A stretch of DNA of 64,000 bases from Neomoorella stamsii (GTDB taxonomy: Bacteria > Bacillota > DSM-521 > Neomoorellales > Neomoorellaceae), in assembly GCF_002995805.1 (NCBI RefSeq), contig NZ_PVXL01000008.1, forward strand, positions 1 to 64,000. Reading direction: 5' to 3'. The notes under the pieces are model-generated. The model had not been told where the DNA came from. It worked only from the letters and a program-made list of their open reading frames with translations, and ran no database searches. Position 1 is the first letter of the stretch. Each line of letters starts with the position of its first letter. A program made the translations under genes and the position numbers. Below are positions 17,326 to 27,763 of the stretch, piece by piece.

Positions 17326-19998
17326 TTATTCTCCCTTTTGCTCCAGCTGGCCCTTTTTCTCCTTCAAAGCGGCCTGGGCGGCGGCCAGTCTGGCTACCGG
17401 CACCCGGAAGGGCGAGCAGCTGACGTAGTTGAGGCCGATCTGGTGGCAGAACTCTACCGAGCTGGGCTCGCCGCCGTGCTCGCCGCAGATGCCGACTTCC
17501 AGTTTGGGATTGGTGCTGCGGCCCAGTTCGACGGCCATTTTCATGAATTTGCCTACGCCGTCGCGGTCGAGGACGATGAAGGGATCCTCTTTCAGGATCT
17601 TTTCATCGACATACTGGTGCAGGAATTTGCCTTCGGCGTCGTCACGGCTGAAGCCAAAGGTGGTCTGGGTCAGGTCGTTGGTGCCAAAGGAGAAGAACTC
17701 GGCTTCCCTGGCAATTTCATCGGCCGTGGCGCAGGCCCGCGGCATTTCGATCATGGTGCCGACCTTGTACTCGAAGTCGACGCCCGTTTCCTTCTTAACG
17801 GCCGCAGCCACTTCATCCACCAGTTCGTGGAGGCGCTTTAACTCATTGACATGGATGACCAGGGGGATCTCCACTTCCGGCAGGACTTTGACCCCTTCTT
17901 TGACCAGCTGGGCGACGGCCTGGAAGATGGCCCGGGCCTGCATGGCGTAGATCTCCGGGTAAGTGATCCCTAAGCGGCAGCCGCGGTGACCCAGCATGGG
18001 GTTAAATTCGTGCCGCGCCCGCACCTCGCGCAGGAGGGCCTGTTTGCCTTCCAGCTCTTTGGGATCGCCACCCGTAGCCTGGAGGCGGGTGACATCCACC
18101 AGCAGTTCTTCAATATTGGGCAGGAACTCGTGCAGGGGCGGGTCGAGGAGCCGGATGGTCACCGGCAGCCCTTCCATGGCCTTCAAGATACCGTAGAAGT
18201 CGCCCTGCTGCATGGGCAGGAGCTTGGCCAGGGCCGCTTCGCGTTCTTCTTTGGTCTTAGCCAGGATCATCTCCTGGACAACGGGCAGCCGATCGACCTG
18301 CATGAACATGTGCTCGGTACGGGTGAGGCCAATGCCCTCGGCGCCGAATTCCCGGGACCTCTGGGCGTCTTCCGGCGTGTCGGCATTGGCGCGGACTTTG
18401 AGCCGGCGGAAGGAATCGGCCCACTCCAGGATGGTTTCAAATTCACCGGTCAGCTGCGGGTCAATCAAGGGGACTTCACCCAGCATGACGTTACCAGTAG
18501 AGCCGTCGATGGAGATGAGGTCGCCTTCTTTAACCACCAGGTCGCCAATAAAGAAGCGCTTGTTTTCGACGTCAATTTTAATGGCGTCGCAGCCGGTGAC
18601 GGCCGGTTTGCCCATACCCCGGGCCACCACGGCCGCGTGGCTAGTCATGCCGCCCCGGGCCGTCAGCACACCCTGGGCCTGGACGATGCCATGGATGTCG
18701 TCCGGGGTAGTTTCGGTACGCACCAGGATGACCTTTTGCCCGTCGAGGCCCATTTTTTCGGCTTCATCGGCGTCGAAGACCACCTGGCCGGAGGCGGCGC
18801 CGGGGGAAGCCGGCAGGCCTTTGGCTACCACCTGCAGTTTGGCTTTGGGGTCGATGCGGCGGTGCATGAGCTGGCCTAATTGATCGGCATCGACGCGCAG
18901 GACGGCTTCTTCCTTGGTAATCAGGCCTTCGTTGACCATGTCGACGGCAATTTTAACGGCCGCGGCCGCCGTGCGTTTACCATTGCGGGTCTGGAGGATG
19001 AAGAGCTTGCCTTTCTCAATGGTAAACTCGATATCCTGCATGTCGCGGTAGTGCTTCTCCAGGAGCTGGCAGATATCTTCAAACTGGCGGTAGACTTCCG
19101 GCATTTCTTCCTTCAGGCTGCTGATGGGCTTGGGCGTACGGATGCCGGCCACTACGTCTTCACCCTGGGCGTTGATGAGGTACTCGCCGTAGACGCCCTT
19201 CTCGCCGGTGGACGGGTTGCGGGTAAAGGCCACGCCGGTACCGCTGGTGGGGCCCATGTTGCCGAAGACCATGGTCTGGATGTTGACGGCTGTACCAAGG
19301 TCATCGGGAATCTTATTAATCTTGCGGTAGACGATGGCCCGCGGGTTGTTCCAGGAGCCAAAGACAGCGCGGATGGCCATGTAAAGCTGTTCCTGGGGGT
19401 CCTGGGGGAAGTCGCGGCCGCTCTGGTTCTTGACGACATCCTTGTACTCGGCAATAACCTCTCGTAAAGCTTCTGGGGTCAACTCGTTATCAAATTTGAC
19501 ACCCAGGCGTTCTTTATGTTTTTCCAGGACAGCTTCAAAATTGTTATGTTCAATTCCCAGGACGACATTGCCAAACATCTGGATGAAGCGGCGGTAGCAG
19601 TCCAGGGCAAAGCGCTCGTCGTTGGTCTGGGCGGCCAGGCCCTTAACCGACTCATCGTTTAAACCCAGGTTCAGAATGGTGTCCATCATACCGGGCATGG
19701 ATACGGGCGCCCCGGAACGGACGGAGACGAGCAGGGGATTCTGGGGATCGCCGAGTTTTTTCCCGTTAATGGCCTCGAGATCCTTCAGGCGGGCGGCAAC
19801 TTCTTCCTCCATGCCGGGTGGGAACTGCTGGCCCAGGCGGTTGTATTCATTACAGGCCTCGCAGGTAATGGTAATCCCCTGGGGCACGGGCAGGCCGATG
19901 TTGGTCATTTCGGCGAGATTTGCGCCTTTACCGCCGAGGAGGCGCCGCATGTCGGCCCTACCCTCGCTAAATAGGTAGACATACTTTTTACTTGCCAT
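17326..19998 (-). CDS. ppdK: Pyruvate, phosphate dikinase
   Basis: 890 residues from the ATG at 19998, preceded by GGAGGGAAGGTT. A longer in-frame reading overlaps ppsR and is unlikely. The ATP-grasp domain begins with [10 protein letters not shown]. The phosphohistidine loop is [10 protein letters not shown], and the C-terminal PEP-binding barrel ends with [15 protein letters not shown]. It interconverts pyruvate, ATP and Pi with PEP, AMP and PPi, important for gluconeogenesis from acetyl-CoA in acetogens. Its regulator ppsR lies directly upstream. The 3' end is partly duplicated at 16124-16419. Confidence 0.98.
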   Translation of the reverse strand: MASKKYVYLFSEGRADMRRLLGGKGANLAEMTNIGLPVPQGITITCEACNEYNRLGQQFPPGMEEEVAARLKDLEAINGKKLGDPQNPLLVSVRSGAPVSMPGMMDTILNLGLNDESVKGLAAQTNDERFALDCYRRFIQMFGNVVLGIEHNNFEAVLEKHKERLGVKFDNELTPEALREVIAEYKDVVKNQSGRDFPQDPQEQLYMAIRAVFGSWNNPRAIVYRKINKIPDDLGTAVNIQTMVFGNMGPTSGTGVAFTRNPSTGEKGVYGEYLINAQGEDVVAGIRTPKPISSLKEEMPEVYRQFEDICQLLEKHYRDMQDIEFTIEKGKLFILQTRNGKRTAAAAVKIAVDMVNEGLITKEEAVLRVDADQLGQLMHRRIDPKAKLQVVAKGLPASPGAASGQVVFDADEAEKMGLDGQKVILVRTETTPDDIHGIVQAQGVLTARGGMTSHAAVVARGMGKPAVTGCDAIKIDVENKRFFIGDLVVKEGDLISIDGSTGNVMLGEVPLIDPQLTGEFETILEWADSFRRLKVRANADTPEDAQRSREFGAEGIGLTRTEHMFMQVDRLPVVQEMILAKTKEEREAALAKLLPMQQGDFYGILKAMEGLPVTIRLLDPPLHEFLPNIEELLVDVTRLQATGGDPKELEGKQALLREVRARHEFNPMLGHRGCRLGITYPEIYAMQARAIFQAVAQLVKEGVKVLPEVEIPLVIHVNELKRLHELVDEVAAAVKKETGVDFEYKVGTMIEMPRACATADEIAREAEFFSFGTNDLTQTTFGFSRDDAEGKFLHQYVDEKILKEDPFIVLDRDGVGKFMKMAVELGRSTNPKLEVGICGEHGGEPSSVEFCHQIGLNYVSCSPFRVPVARLAAAQAALKEKKGQLEQKGE

Positions 19999-20800
19999 AA
20001 CCTTCCCTCCGATAATAGATTTGGAGTATTTTACCGGCCGTCTCTTCGACGGCCTTATTGGTAACATCAATCACCGGGCAGCCCAGCTGGTCCATGACTT
20101 TACTGGCATAGGCCAGTTCCTGTTCAATCCGGCTCCGGGTAGCGTAGTCGGCCTGCCCCGGCAAACCCAGGGTTTTCAATCGTTCCTGGCGAATCTGGTA
20201 CAATTTCTCGGCATCAATGGTCAGCCCTATTATCTTTTCCGGTGGCAGGGAAAGCAATTCTTCGGGCAGGGGTACCTCCGGTACCAGGGCGAGATTGGCG
20301 GCCCGCAGGCGCTTGTGGGCCAGGTACATACACACCGGCGTCTTGGAAGTCCTGGAAACGCCGATTAAGACCAGGTCGGCGTGGCAGAGGCCCCGGGTAT
20401 CCTTGCCGTTGTCGTATTTAACGGCAAAATCGATGGCCTCCATCTTGCGGAAATAATCTTCGTCCAGGCGGCGGATGAGGCCCGGCTCCAGCCGCGGCTG
20501 CACTCCCGTCGCCCGGGCAATGGCATCCATCATGGGGCCCAACAGGTCTACGGCCGCCAGTCCCCGGTCTGCCGCCAGTTCCAGTAGCTGTTTTTTTAAT
20601 TCCGGCAGGACCAAGGTAAAGGCAATAATGCCCTGTTCCTGGGCCGCTTCGTTGATGACCTCTTCCAGGTGCTCGGCGTCGGTCACATAGGGTACCCGGC
20701 GGATATCCAGCTCGCCGCCGTCAAACTGGCTGGCCGCCGCCCGGGCCACATATTCGGCCGTTTCCCCTAAGGAGTCAGAAATAACGTAGATAACGCCGAT
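19988..20800 (-). CDS. ppsR: PPDK regulatory protein (kinase/pyrophosphorylase), apparent ATC start
   Basis: PSRP/DUF299 family: it inactivates PPDK by ADP-dependent phosphorylation and reactivates it by Pi-dependent dephosphorylation. The P-loop G-V-S-R-T-S-K-T-P is near residue 155. The first standard start is GTG at 20749, but that would remove the conserved opening [14 protein letters not shown]. In frame, an AAGGAGGG is placed 6 bases before an ATC codon (20798-20800), giving 270 residues, the normal length, and no ATG/GTG/TTG lies between the upstream TAG and that motif. Initiation at ATC is therefore suggested. The 3' end overlaps ppdK by 11 bases. Confidence 0.92.
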   Translation of the reverse strand: MGVIYVISDSLGETAEYVARAAASQFDGGELDIRRVPYVTDAEHLEEVINEAAQEQGIIAFTLVLPELKKQLLELAADRGLAAVDLLGPMMDAIARATGVQPRLEPGLIRRLDEDYFRKMEAIDFAVKYDNGKDTRGLCHADLVLIGVSRTSKTPVCMYLAHKRLRAANLALVPEVPLPEELLSLPPEKIIGLTIDAEKLYQIRQERLKTLGLPGQADYATRSRIEQELAYASKVMDQLGCPVIDVTNKAVEETAGKILQIYYRREGYGK

Positions 20801-20815
20801 GGTAAACCCTCCTTC

Positions 20816-21451
20816 CTAGCGGCCGCCTTCTCCCAGTTCCACAAACAACCTGGTAATGGTCGTCTTGGTCAGGCGGCCTACTACCTCCAGTTTTTTACCC
20901 TGCCCATCCACCGGGCGGACCACCGGCAGGGCATCTACCTCATGTTCAATTATTTTACGGGCTGCTGTCAGGACGGATTCTTCCGGCGTGGTACAGATAA
21001 TGTTGGGCATGCGGGTCATAACCACTGAGGCCGGCATCTTTTGCAGGTCACCGCCGCCGATGGCGGCTTTAAGCAAGTCTTTACGGGAAAGAACACCCTC
21101 CAGGTGGCCTTCTTCGTCGACCACCATTAGGGTACCGACGTCTTCGATAAACATGTTCACGATGGCATCATAGACCGAGGCACTGGCCCTAATGACCCGC
21201 GGCAGCCCTTTGACGTCTCCCACCTTGATCTTTTTAATCTCTTCCGCCACCAGGGCCTGGGAGGGTTTGCTGCTTAAAAAATAGCCTACCCGGGGACGGG
21301 CTTCCAGGATACCGGACATGGTGAGGACGGCCAGGTCCGGGCGCAGGGCGGCGCGGGTAAGATTTAGCTCCTCGGCAATCTGCTGGCTGGTAATGGGCCC
21401 CGAACGTTTAACGATGGCCACTATCTGCTGTTGCCGCGGGGAAAGCTGCAC
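20816..21451 (-). CDS. ccpN: CcpN-type HTH/CBS-domain transcriptional regulator
   Basis: 211 residues. The N-terminal winged helix has I-T-S-Q-Q-I-A-E-E-L-N-L-T-R-A-A-L-R-P-D-L. Two CBS domains follow (around V-M-T-R-M-P near the middle). This is the CcpN/YqzB architecture. CcpN represses gluconeogenic genes in Bacillus and sits beside ppsR there as well. Here it precedes ppsR-ppdK, so it probably controls PPDK supply. A pair of GTATAC sites 30-50 bases upstream of its start may be its own operator. Confidence 0.9.
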   Translation of the reverse strand: MQLSPRQQQIVAIVKRSGPITSQQIAEELNLTRAALRPDLAVLTMSGILEARPRVGYFLSSKPSQALVAEEIKKIKVGDVKGLPRVIRASASVYDAIVNMFIEDVGTLMVVDEEGHLEGVLSRKDLLKAAIGGGDLQKMPASVVMTRMPNIICTTPEESVLTAARKIIEHEVDALPVVRPVDGQGKKLEVVGRLTKTTITRLFVELGEGGR

Positions 21452-21481
21452 CTTTTACCCCTCCTCCCGGCCCCCCTGCTT

Positions 21482-21500
21482 GTATACTTTGTAATGTATA
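21482..21500. promoter_or_regulatory. Paired GTATAC sites upstream of ccpN
   Basis: GTATAC occurs at 21482-21487 and 21495-21500, 13 bases apart, so on the same helix face within about one and a quarter turns. They lie between glyS and ccpN. They could be a regulator site or form part of a ccpN promoter. The function is inferred from position only. Confidence 0.3.
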
Positions 21501-21545
21501 CCACATACCCAGCCATTTTCCTTCTCGCTTATCAAAAAATTTCTG

Positions 21546-23630
21546 CTAGGGAACCAGGCGGGAAAAATCGGCTACCTGGAAAACCAGGTCCACGACCCCC
21601 TGGAGCAGGGCCAGGCGGTTGTTGCGAACTTCTTTTTCCGGCGCCATGACCAGGACGCCGTCAAAGAAGGCGTCAATAGGTTCCCGCAGAGGGGCCATGG
21701 CCTTTAAAGCTTCCAGGTAATTGCCTTCCCGAAGCTTTGGTTCTGCCTGCCGGCGGGCCTGTTCCAGGGCTTGGTAAAGATCGATTTCCACTTTTTCTTT
21801 TAATGCTCCCGGCTGCAGGGCATACCTTTCCCCCGCCTGGCGGGCCAGGTTGAAGGCGCGGGTGAAGGCCGTCTGCAGGGCGGCAAAACCTTCCTCTTCC
21901 CGGAAGGAGCTGAGATCCCGGGCGCGGTGGTAGACACCGGCCAGGTCGTCGCTACCGGCGGCCAGGCAGGCCTGGATCACATCAAAACGTATGCCTTTTT
22001 CGGCCAGGATATGCTCCAGCCGCTGGCGGCAGAACCCGGCCAGCTGTGCCTGAACGGCGGTTAAATCCTGGGCCAGCCGGATGCCGCCCTCCGTATAACC
22101 TTCATAGGCGGCAGCAATGACCCCGGCCAGGGAAAACTTGAGATTGAGTTCCACGGCCATGGTTACCAAACCTGTGGCCTGGCGGCGCAAGGCGTAGGGG
22201 TCCTGGGAGCCGGTTGGTATTAACCCGGCACCAAAGCAGCCCACCAGGGTGTCCAGGCGGTCGGCCAGGCCCACGACCATACCCGTCAGGGAATCGGGCA
22301 GGCGGTCGCCGGCAAAGCGCGGCCAGTAATGCTGGCGGATACCCTGGCAGACTTCGGGGGCCTCCCCGTCGTGGGCGGCGTAATAGGAGCCCATAATCCC
22401 CTGGAGTTCGGGGAATTCATAGACCATGGAGGTTACCAGGTCGGCCTTGGCCAGCTCCGCCGTGCGCTCGACAACCGGGGCCAGTTCCCCCGGCAGGTCC
22501 AGGGCCTGGACCAGCATCCGGCTCAACCGCATCAACCGCCGGGTCTTGGCCAGCATGGTCCCCAGGCTTTCCTGGAAGACGATTTCCTCCAGTTTAGCCA
22601 CCCTGGCCGCCAGGGGCGTCTTCTGGTCTTCCCGGTAAAAGAAAGCGGCGTCGGCGAGCCTGGCTGCCAGCACCCTTTCATTGCCGCGGCTGATGGTATC
22701 CAGGTGCCCGGCCGTGCCATTATGGACGGTAATAAACAGGGGGAGGAGTTCGCCCTGGTCATCCCATACGGGGAAATAGCGCTGGTGGTCACGCATGGGG
22801 GTAATGACCACTTCCCGGGGGAGCTTTAAGTATTCCGGGTTAAAGCGGCCGGCCAGGGCGGTGGGGTATTCCAGCAGGTAATTGATCTCTTCCAGTAAAT
22901 CGGTGTCTTCTTCCACCCGCCCCCCTTCCCGGGCGGCAAGTTGAGTAACCTGCTCCCAGATCAGCCGCCGGCGGCGGTGCTGATCGGCCAGGACGTAATT
23001 CTGCTCCAGGACCTGGAGGTAGGCGGGAGCAGCCGGAACTTCATGGGGACCGGGGGCCAGGAAGCGGTGGCCGTAAGTTACGCGGCCGGAGGTGAGACCG
23101 GCCAGCTCCAGGGGGACGACCTCCTCCCCGAAGAGGGCCAGGACCCAGCGAATGGGCCGGGCGAAACGCATCTCCAGGGAGCCCCAGCGCATAGGTTTGG
23201 GGAAAGTTAAGCCGTTAACTACGGCCGCCAGCAGGTCCGGCAGGACTTCCCGGGCGGGCCGCCCGGCTTCTTTCTTGACGGCAAAGACATACTCCCCGCC
23301 GTTAAATTTACGGGTGACCAGTTCCTCTACCGGCACACCGTTGTTACGGGCAAATCCAAGGGCGGCTTTCGTGGGCTGGCCGTCGGCAGTAAAGGCCACT
23401 TTGACCGGTGGCCCCTTGATTTCCTGCACCAGTTCCTGCTGCTCTTCAGCCAGGCCGGTTATGTAAAGGGCCAGCCGGCGGGGGGTACCGTAGGTTGTTA
23501 CCTGCTGGTATTTTAAGCGGTACTCCTGTAAAAGCTGCCCGGCCAGAGCCGCCATTTGCTCCAGGGCTGGGGACATGAAGCGTGCGGGGATCTCTTCGGT
23601 ACCTATTTCAAATACAAGGTCGCGGGCCAC
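21546..23630 (-). CDS. glyS: Glycyl-tRNA synthetase beta subunit
   Basis: 694 residues, the usual length of the bacterial beta chain. The opening L-V-F-E-I-G-T-E-E-I-P is the family signature, and the C-terminal DALR-type anticodon domain is present. GTG start three bases after the glyQ TAG, with GGAGGG inside the glyQ end. It forms the alpha2beta2 enzyme with GlyQ for charging tRNA-Gly. Confidence 0.98.
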   Translation of the reverse strand: MARDLVFEIGTEEIPARFMSPALEQMAALAGQLLQEYRLKYQQVTTYGTPRRLALYITGLAEEQQELVQEIKGPPVKVAFTADGQPTKAALGFARNNGVPVEELVTRKFNGGEYVFAVKKEAGRPAREVLPDLLAAVVNGLTFPKPMRWGSLEMRFARPIRWVLALFGEEVVPLELAGLTSGRVTYGHRFLAPGPHEVPAAPAYLQVLEQNYVLADQHRRRRLIWEQVTQLAAREGGRVEEDTDLLEEINYLLEYPTALAGRFNPEYLKLPREVVITPMRDHQRYFPVWDDQGELLPLFITVHNGTAGHLDTISRGNERVLAARLADAAFFYREDQKTPLAARVAKLEEIVFQESLGTMLAKTRRLMRLSRMLVQALDLPGELAPVVERTAELAKADLVTSMVYEFPELQGIMGSYYAAHDGEAPEVCQGIRQHYWPRFAGDRLPDSLTGMVVGLADRLDTLVGCFGAGLIPTGSQDPYALRRQATGLVTMAVELNLKFSLAGVIAAAYEGYTEGGIRLAQDLTAVQAQLAGFCRQRLEHILAEKGIRFDVIQACLAAGSDDLAGVYHRARDLSSFREEEGFAALQTAFTRAFNLARQAGERYALQPGALKEKVEIDLYQALEQARRQAEPKLREGNYLEALKAMAPLREPIDAFFDGVLVMAPEKEVRNNRLALLQGVVDLVFQVADFSRLVP

Positions 23631-23633
23631 GGG

Positions 23634-24563
<930 letters not shown>

Positions 24564-24591
24564 ATGGAATTACTCCTTTATATATGAGAAT

Positions 24592-24624
24592 AAAAAAAGC
24601 TCCCGCCTGGCCAGGGACGGGAGC
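24592..24624 (-). terminator. Attenuator hairpin in the glyQS leader, possible degenerate T-box
   Basis: GCTCCCG...CGGGAGC with an inner CCTGG/CCAGG stem (24599-24624) is followed on the minus strand by TTTTTTT, so it is a Rho-independent terminator just upstream of glyQ. The preceding TTACCGCG resembles the end of the T-box sequence (TGGNACCGCG) and is placed where a T-box antiterminator should be. The TGG is not conserved and only about 130 bp separate the flanking genes, so a full T-box is uncertain. Confidence 0.5.
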
Positions 24625-24694
24625 TAACTTTTCGCGGTAACATAGCGGCCGGCCCCTGCCAGCCTCACATGACAATAATTTAGCAAAACCTCCT

Positions 24695-25135
24695 CTACTT
24701 GTCAACCTGGTTCTCTACATCCAAGGGATGTTCTTCCACCTGGCCGTCACGCCGCTCTACTTCCAGAGTGTAGCGGTTAAAGAGGGCCGCTACCGTGCTC
24801 AAGCCTGCTAATATGGCCAGCTCGCTGCTGGCCAGGACCCCCAGGACCCCCAGGGCGCCAACGGTTGCCGGTATTTCGGCCACGGTTTTGCCGTCCTTTT
24901 TGACTTTAATACGCGTAACATTTCCCTGGCGCAGGATGCTGCGAATGCGCTCCACCAGTTTACCGCTCCAGCTGGCCAGTTCCTTCTGCAGCCCTTCCCT
25001 GGTACTCTCTTCATACTGGACCAGGGCCTCCAGGACATCACCCCCGGCCCGCTCCAGGGCTTCCTTAGCTTCCCGGTAACTTAATCCTAAGCGCTCGCGC
25101 AGCTGGTCGATTTTTTCCAGTTCCGTCATCATCAT
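24695..25135 (-). CDS. UBA/TS-N plus DUF4342 protein
   Basis: 146 residues. An N-terminal three-helix UBA/TS-N-like domain (L-S-Y-R-E-A-K-E-A-L-E-R-A-G-G-D-V-L-E-A-L) is followed by the DUF4342 region with a hydrophobic segment near residues 90-110. Function is unknown. Genes of this type commonly sit near recO-glyQS in clostridia. The start overlaps the end of recO by 71 bases. Confidence 0.75.
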   Translation of the reverse strand: MMMTELEKIDQLRERLGLSYREAKEALERAGGDVLEALVQYEESTREGLQKELASWSGKLVERIRSILRQGNVTRIKVKKDGKTVAEIPATVGALGVLGVLASSELAILAGLSTVAALFNRYTLEVERRDGQVEEHPLDVENQVDK

Positions 25136-25883
25136 TGCCCCCTATTTCATTAATCAAAGCACGGGATTTGAGTTTCCTGTCTAAATAGTATTCCAAAAAG
25201 GCGGGCATAATTTCCTCCAGTTCCCGGGCGAGGTAAGGGCTAATCTGCAATCGCCGGAGATGCCGCCAGTTCATATGATTTAACTGTTGCCAGATCTTTA
25301 TACTTCCCGGCATTACCTGGTACTCTGGACCCTCCCGGCCCCGGCAGTCCGGGCAAATGGTACCGCCAGCGGCCGGGGCTACGATTACCCCCCCGGCACT
25401 CCTTAAAGGTCCCCCACAGGAGGCGCAGCGGTCCAGGCGGGGCTCCAGGCCCAGGATTTTTAACGTCCGGGCTTCAAAGGCCCGGGCTACCAGTCCCGGT
25501 GGCGCCACGGCCAGCAACTCCAGCCCCTGTTTTAAAAGATTATACATGGCGGGGTTCACCTGGCCGGGCATGACGACGCTGTCGGCTATCTCCACCAGGT
25601 AGCAGGCATAAGCCAGGCGCCTCAGGTCCTGGCGTAAAGGGGCGAAGATAGACTGCACCTCACACTGGGTGACGGTAGCCAGGCTTTTGCCGGCGTAAAA
25701 TAAAAAGCGGGACCAGCAGAGCTGCTGGGTACCGCTGCGCAGGCTGCTTTTGGGTTTACGCACCCCTTTTACGATGGCGTCTACCTTGCCGTGGCTAGGG
25801 GTTAAAATTGTCAGCAGCTGGTCTGTTTCCTGGTAGTCCCTGCTTTTCAGGACTATGCCTTCCGCCCGGAAATAACCCGCCAT
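25065..25883 (-). CDS. recO: DNA repair protein RecO
   Basis: 272 residues from the ATG at 25883, which has GGAGG at correct spacing. A start ten codons further upstream is possible. The N-terminal OB fold has E-G-I-V-L-K-S-R-D-Y-Q-E-T-D. The zinc-binding C-x2-C...C-x2-C (C-A-S-C-G-G and C-P-D-C-R) is near residues 170-195. RecO loads RecA with RecR at SSB-coated gaps. The last 20 or so residues are read through the start of the next gene and look unlike the family. Confidence 0.93.
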   Translation of the reverse strand: MAGYFRAEGIVLKSRDYQETDQLLTILTPSHGKVDAIVKGVRKPKSSLRSGTQQLCWSRFLFYAGKSLATVTQCEVQSIFAPLRQDLRRLAYACYLVEIADSVVMPGQVNPAMYNLLKQGLELLAVAPPGLVARAFEARTLKILGLEPRLDRCASCGGPLRSAGGVIVAPAAGGTICPDCRGREGPEYQVMPGSIKIWQQLNHMNWRHLRRLQISPYLARELEEIMPAFLEYYLDRKLKSRALINEIGGNDDDGTGKNRPAARALRIKLPGS

Positions 25884-25974
25884 TTTTATGACCTCCGGAA
25901 GAACTTTTACCACCCTTGCTAAATTTTAATCCCTGGCTCCGGAGCCGGCCCCCTTGCCCAGCCGGCAGCTAACC

Positions 25975-26193
25975 TCAACCTTGCTGCGGGCAGCTTGTAC
26001 CCGACGGGCCGGTTGCTACCGGTGGCGTGCCATCCGGTTCTAGGATACACAAAAAGCCGTATTTCCCGCCGTATGATTTGCCGGCTACCGGCGGGGAGGA
26101 TGCAACCGGTTCCAGGATGCCACGGTAAAGGAGGTAGGCCTCGATACTGCCCGTCAGGGTAAACAGGTGCCACCAGGCTTCGCTTATTTTCAT
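25975..26193 (-). CDS. YqzL-like small protein with extended C-terminus
   Basis: 72 residues from the ATG at 26193 (AAAGG spaced 9 bases). The first 30 residues (W-W-H-L-F-T-L-T-G-S-I-E-A-Y-L-L-Y) match the short YqzL proteins found between era and recO in Bacillus, which is also its place here. YqzL is normally about 45-50 residues. The extra C-terminal part repeats an I-L-E-P...P-P-V-A pattern and is probably a recent extension. Function unknown. Confidence 0.65.
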   Translation of the reverse strand: MKISEAWWHLFTLTGSIEAYLLYRGILEPVASSPPVAGKSYGGKYGFLCILEPDGTPPVATGPSGTSCPQQG

Positions 26194-26273
26194 GGGTGTC
26201 ATCCTTTCCGGGTTTCTCCCACTGGTCAGGTACTTATTAGACTAGCCTGAATGCCAGGTCTTATACCAGGTTT

Positions 26274-27191
26274 CTACTGGATGAGCCGGCGGTCATAACC
26301 AAGCTGCCTTAAGGCCAGTTCCTGCTGGCGCCAGTTTTTCTTTACCCGCACCCGCAGGTTTAAAAAAATTTTGCTGCCTAAAAGGGCTTCCATTTCCTGG
26401 CGGGCCTGGGTACCAATTTCTTTCAGCCGCTGCCCTCCCTGGCCAATGATAATACCCTTCTGGGAATCCCTTTCCACGTAAATCACGGCGTCGACATAGA
26501 GGTAATCATTGGGTCGCTGGGCTATTTCTTCCACCACTACGGCCACCGCATGGGGAACTTCTTCCCGGGTCACCCGGAGAACCTGTTCCCGGATCAGTTC
26601 GGCCATAACAAATTTCTCCGGCTGGTCGGTGACCATTTCCGGGGGATAATATTGAGGTCCCGGCGGCAGGAAAGGGCTGATTAACTCCGGCAGGGCGGCT
26701 ACATTGGTACCTGCCAGGGCCGACACCGCCTGGACGGCTTTAAAATCCAGGCGGGCCCGGAAAAATTCCTCCCGTTGCTCCAGGGTGGCAGCATCCACCA
26801 GGTCAATTTTATTGAGGATCAGGATTTTGGGGGTAGCCACCTCTTTTAATTGCGCGATGATATATTCCTCACCGGCCCCGGGTGAAACGGCAGCGTCGAC
26901 CACGTAAAGGACGACATCGACTTCGGCCAGGGTGTTCCGGGCCACGGCTACCATATACTCTCCCAGCTGGTGCTGGGGTTTGTGGATGCCGGGAGTATCT
27001 AAAAAAACGATCTGGTAACTGTCTGTCGTGAGCACCCCTAAAATCTTATTGCGGGTCGTCTGGGGCTTATCGGACATGATGGCGATTTTGCGGCCCACCA
27101 GCCGGTTTAAGAGGGTGGATTTACCGGCATTGGGCCGGCCGATAAGCCCGGCAAAACCGGAAACGTAATCCGCGGTCAAGGAATCAGGCAC
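26274..27191 (-). CDS. era: GTPase Era
   Basis: 305 residues. G1 G-R-P-N-A-G-K-S-T, G3 D-T-P-G, G4 N-K-I-D, then a C-terminal KH domain with G-Q-G-G-Q-R-L-K-E-I-G. Era binds the 3' end of 16S rRNA and aids 30S maturation. The GTG start is adjacent to the cdd stop. A TTG four codons in has a better spaced GAGG and may be the real start. Confidence 0.97.
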   Translation of the reverse strand: MPDSLTADYVSGFAGLIGRPNAGKSTLLNRLVGRKIAIMSDKPQTTRNKILGVLTTDSYQIVFLDTPGIHKPQHQLGEYMVAVARNTLAEVDVVLYVVDAAVSPGAGEEYIIAQLKEVATPKILILNKIDLVDAATLEQREEFFRARLDFKAVQAVSALAGTNVAALPELISPFLPPGPQYYPPEMVTDQPEKFVMAELIREQVLRVTREEVPHAVAVVVEEIAQRPNDYLYVDAVIYVERDSQKGIIIGQGGQRLKEIGTQARQEMEALLGSKIFLNLRVRVKKNWRQQELALRQLGYDRRLIQ

Positions 27192-27192
27192 C

Positions 27193-27582
27193 TCATTTCA
27201 AGGTAAAGGTATCCGGTAACAGCTCCTTGAGTGAGCGGCGGTGAACGGTACCACCTGGCTGGCCGGTGATAATTTCCAGCTCCGGAGCAAATTCGGCCAG
27301 TACCTGGCGGCAGGCACCACAGGGAAAACACGCTGTGAGGTCCCCGCCAACGACAGCCAGGGCGACAAACTCCCTTTCGCTGGCAGCCACAGCCTGAAAC
27401 AGGGCCACCCGCTCGGCGCAAATGGTCAAACTGTAGGAGGCATTTTCAATATTGCAGCCGGTATAGACCTTGCCCCCGGCCGTAAGCAGGGCCGCACCCA
27501 CCTGAAAGCGGGAATAAGGCGCGTAGGCCTTCTCTTTAGCTCCGGCTGCCATGGCTATTAAATCTTCTGGATTACAGGCCAC
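27193..27582 (-). CDS. cdd: Cytidine deaminase
   Basis: 129 residues from a GTG at 27582 with GGAGG at good spacing. Zinc motifs are C-A-E-R (with the catalytic Glu) and P-C-G-A-C-R-Q. It is the small homotetrameric type, deaminating cytidine and deoxycytidine to the uridine forms for pyrimidine salvage. Its place before era is the common firmicute order. Confidence 0.96.
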   Translation of the reverse strand: MACNPEDLIAMAAGAKEKAYAPYSRFQVGAALLTAGGKVYTGCNIENASYSLTICAERVALFQAVAASEREFVALAVVGGDLTACFPCGACRQVLAEFAPELEIITGQPGGTVHRRSLKELLPDTFTLK

Positions 27583-27763
27583 TGAGGTTTCCTCCCTATC
27601 TAATTTTACCATTCAGTTAAGTTAGAGGTCAATTTTAACGAAATACTGGCCCCGCCCTCTTACCCTGGGATATAATAAATATTAAAGCAGACGAGAGTTA
27701 ATCCGGCGGCTACGCTCTTTAGGTTTTGATATTGGGAAAAAGATGGCTGAAAAGGGTGAAGCA

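Noticed and set aside
17986-18879. Long plus-strand frame (297 residues) opposite ppdK
   Set aside because: It mirrors a strong ppdK gene. The long frame follows from GC-rich codon bias, and the product has no recognisable domain.
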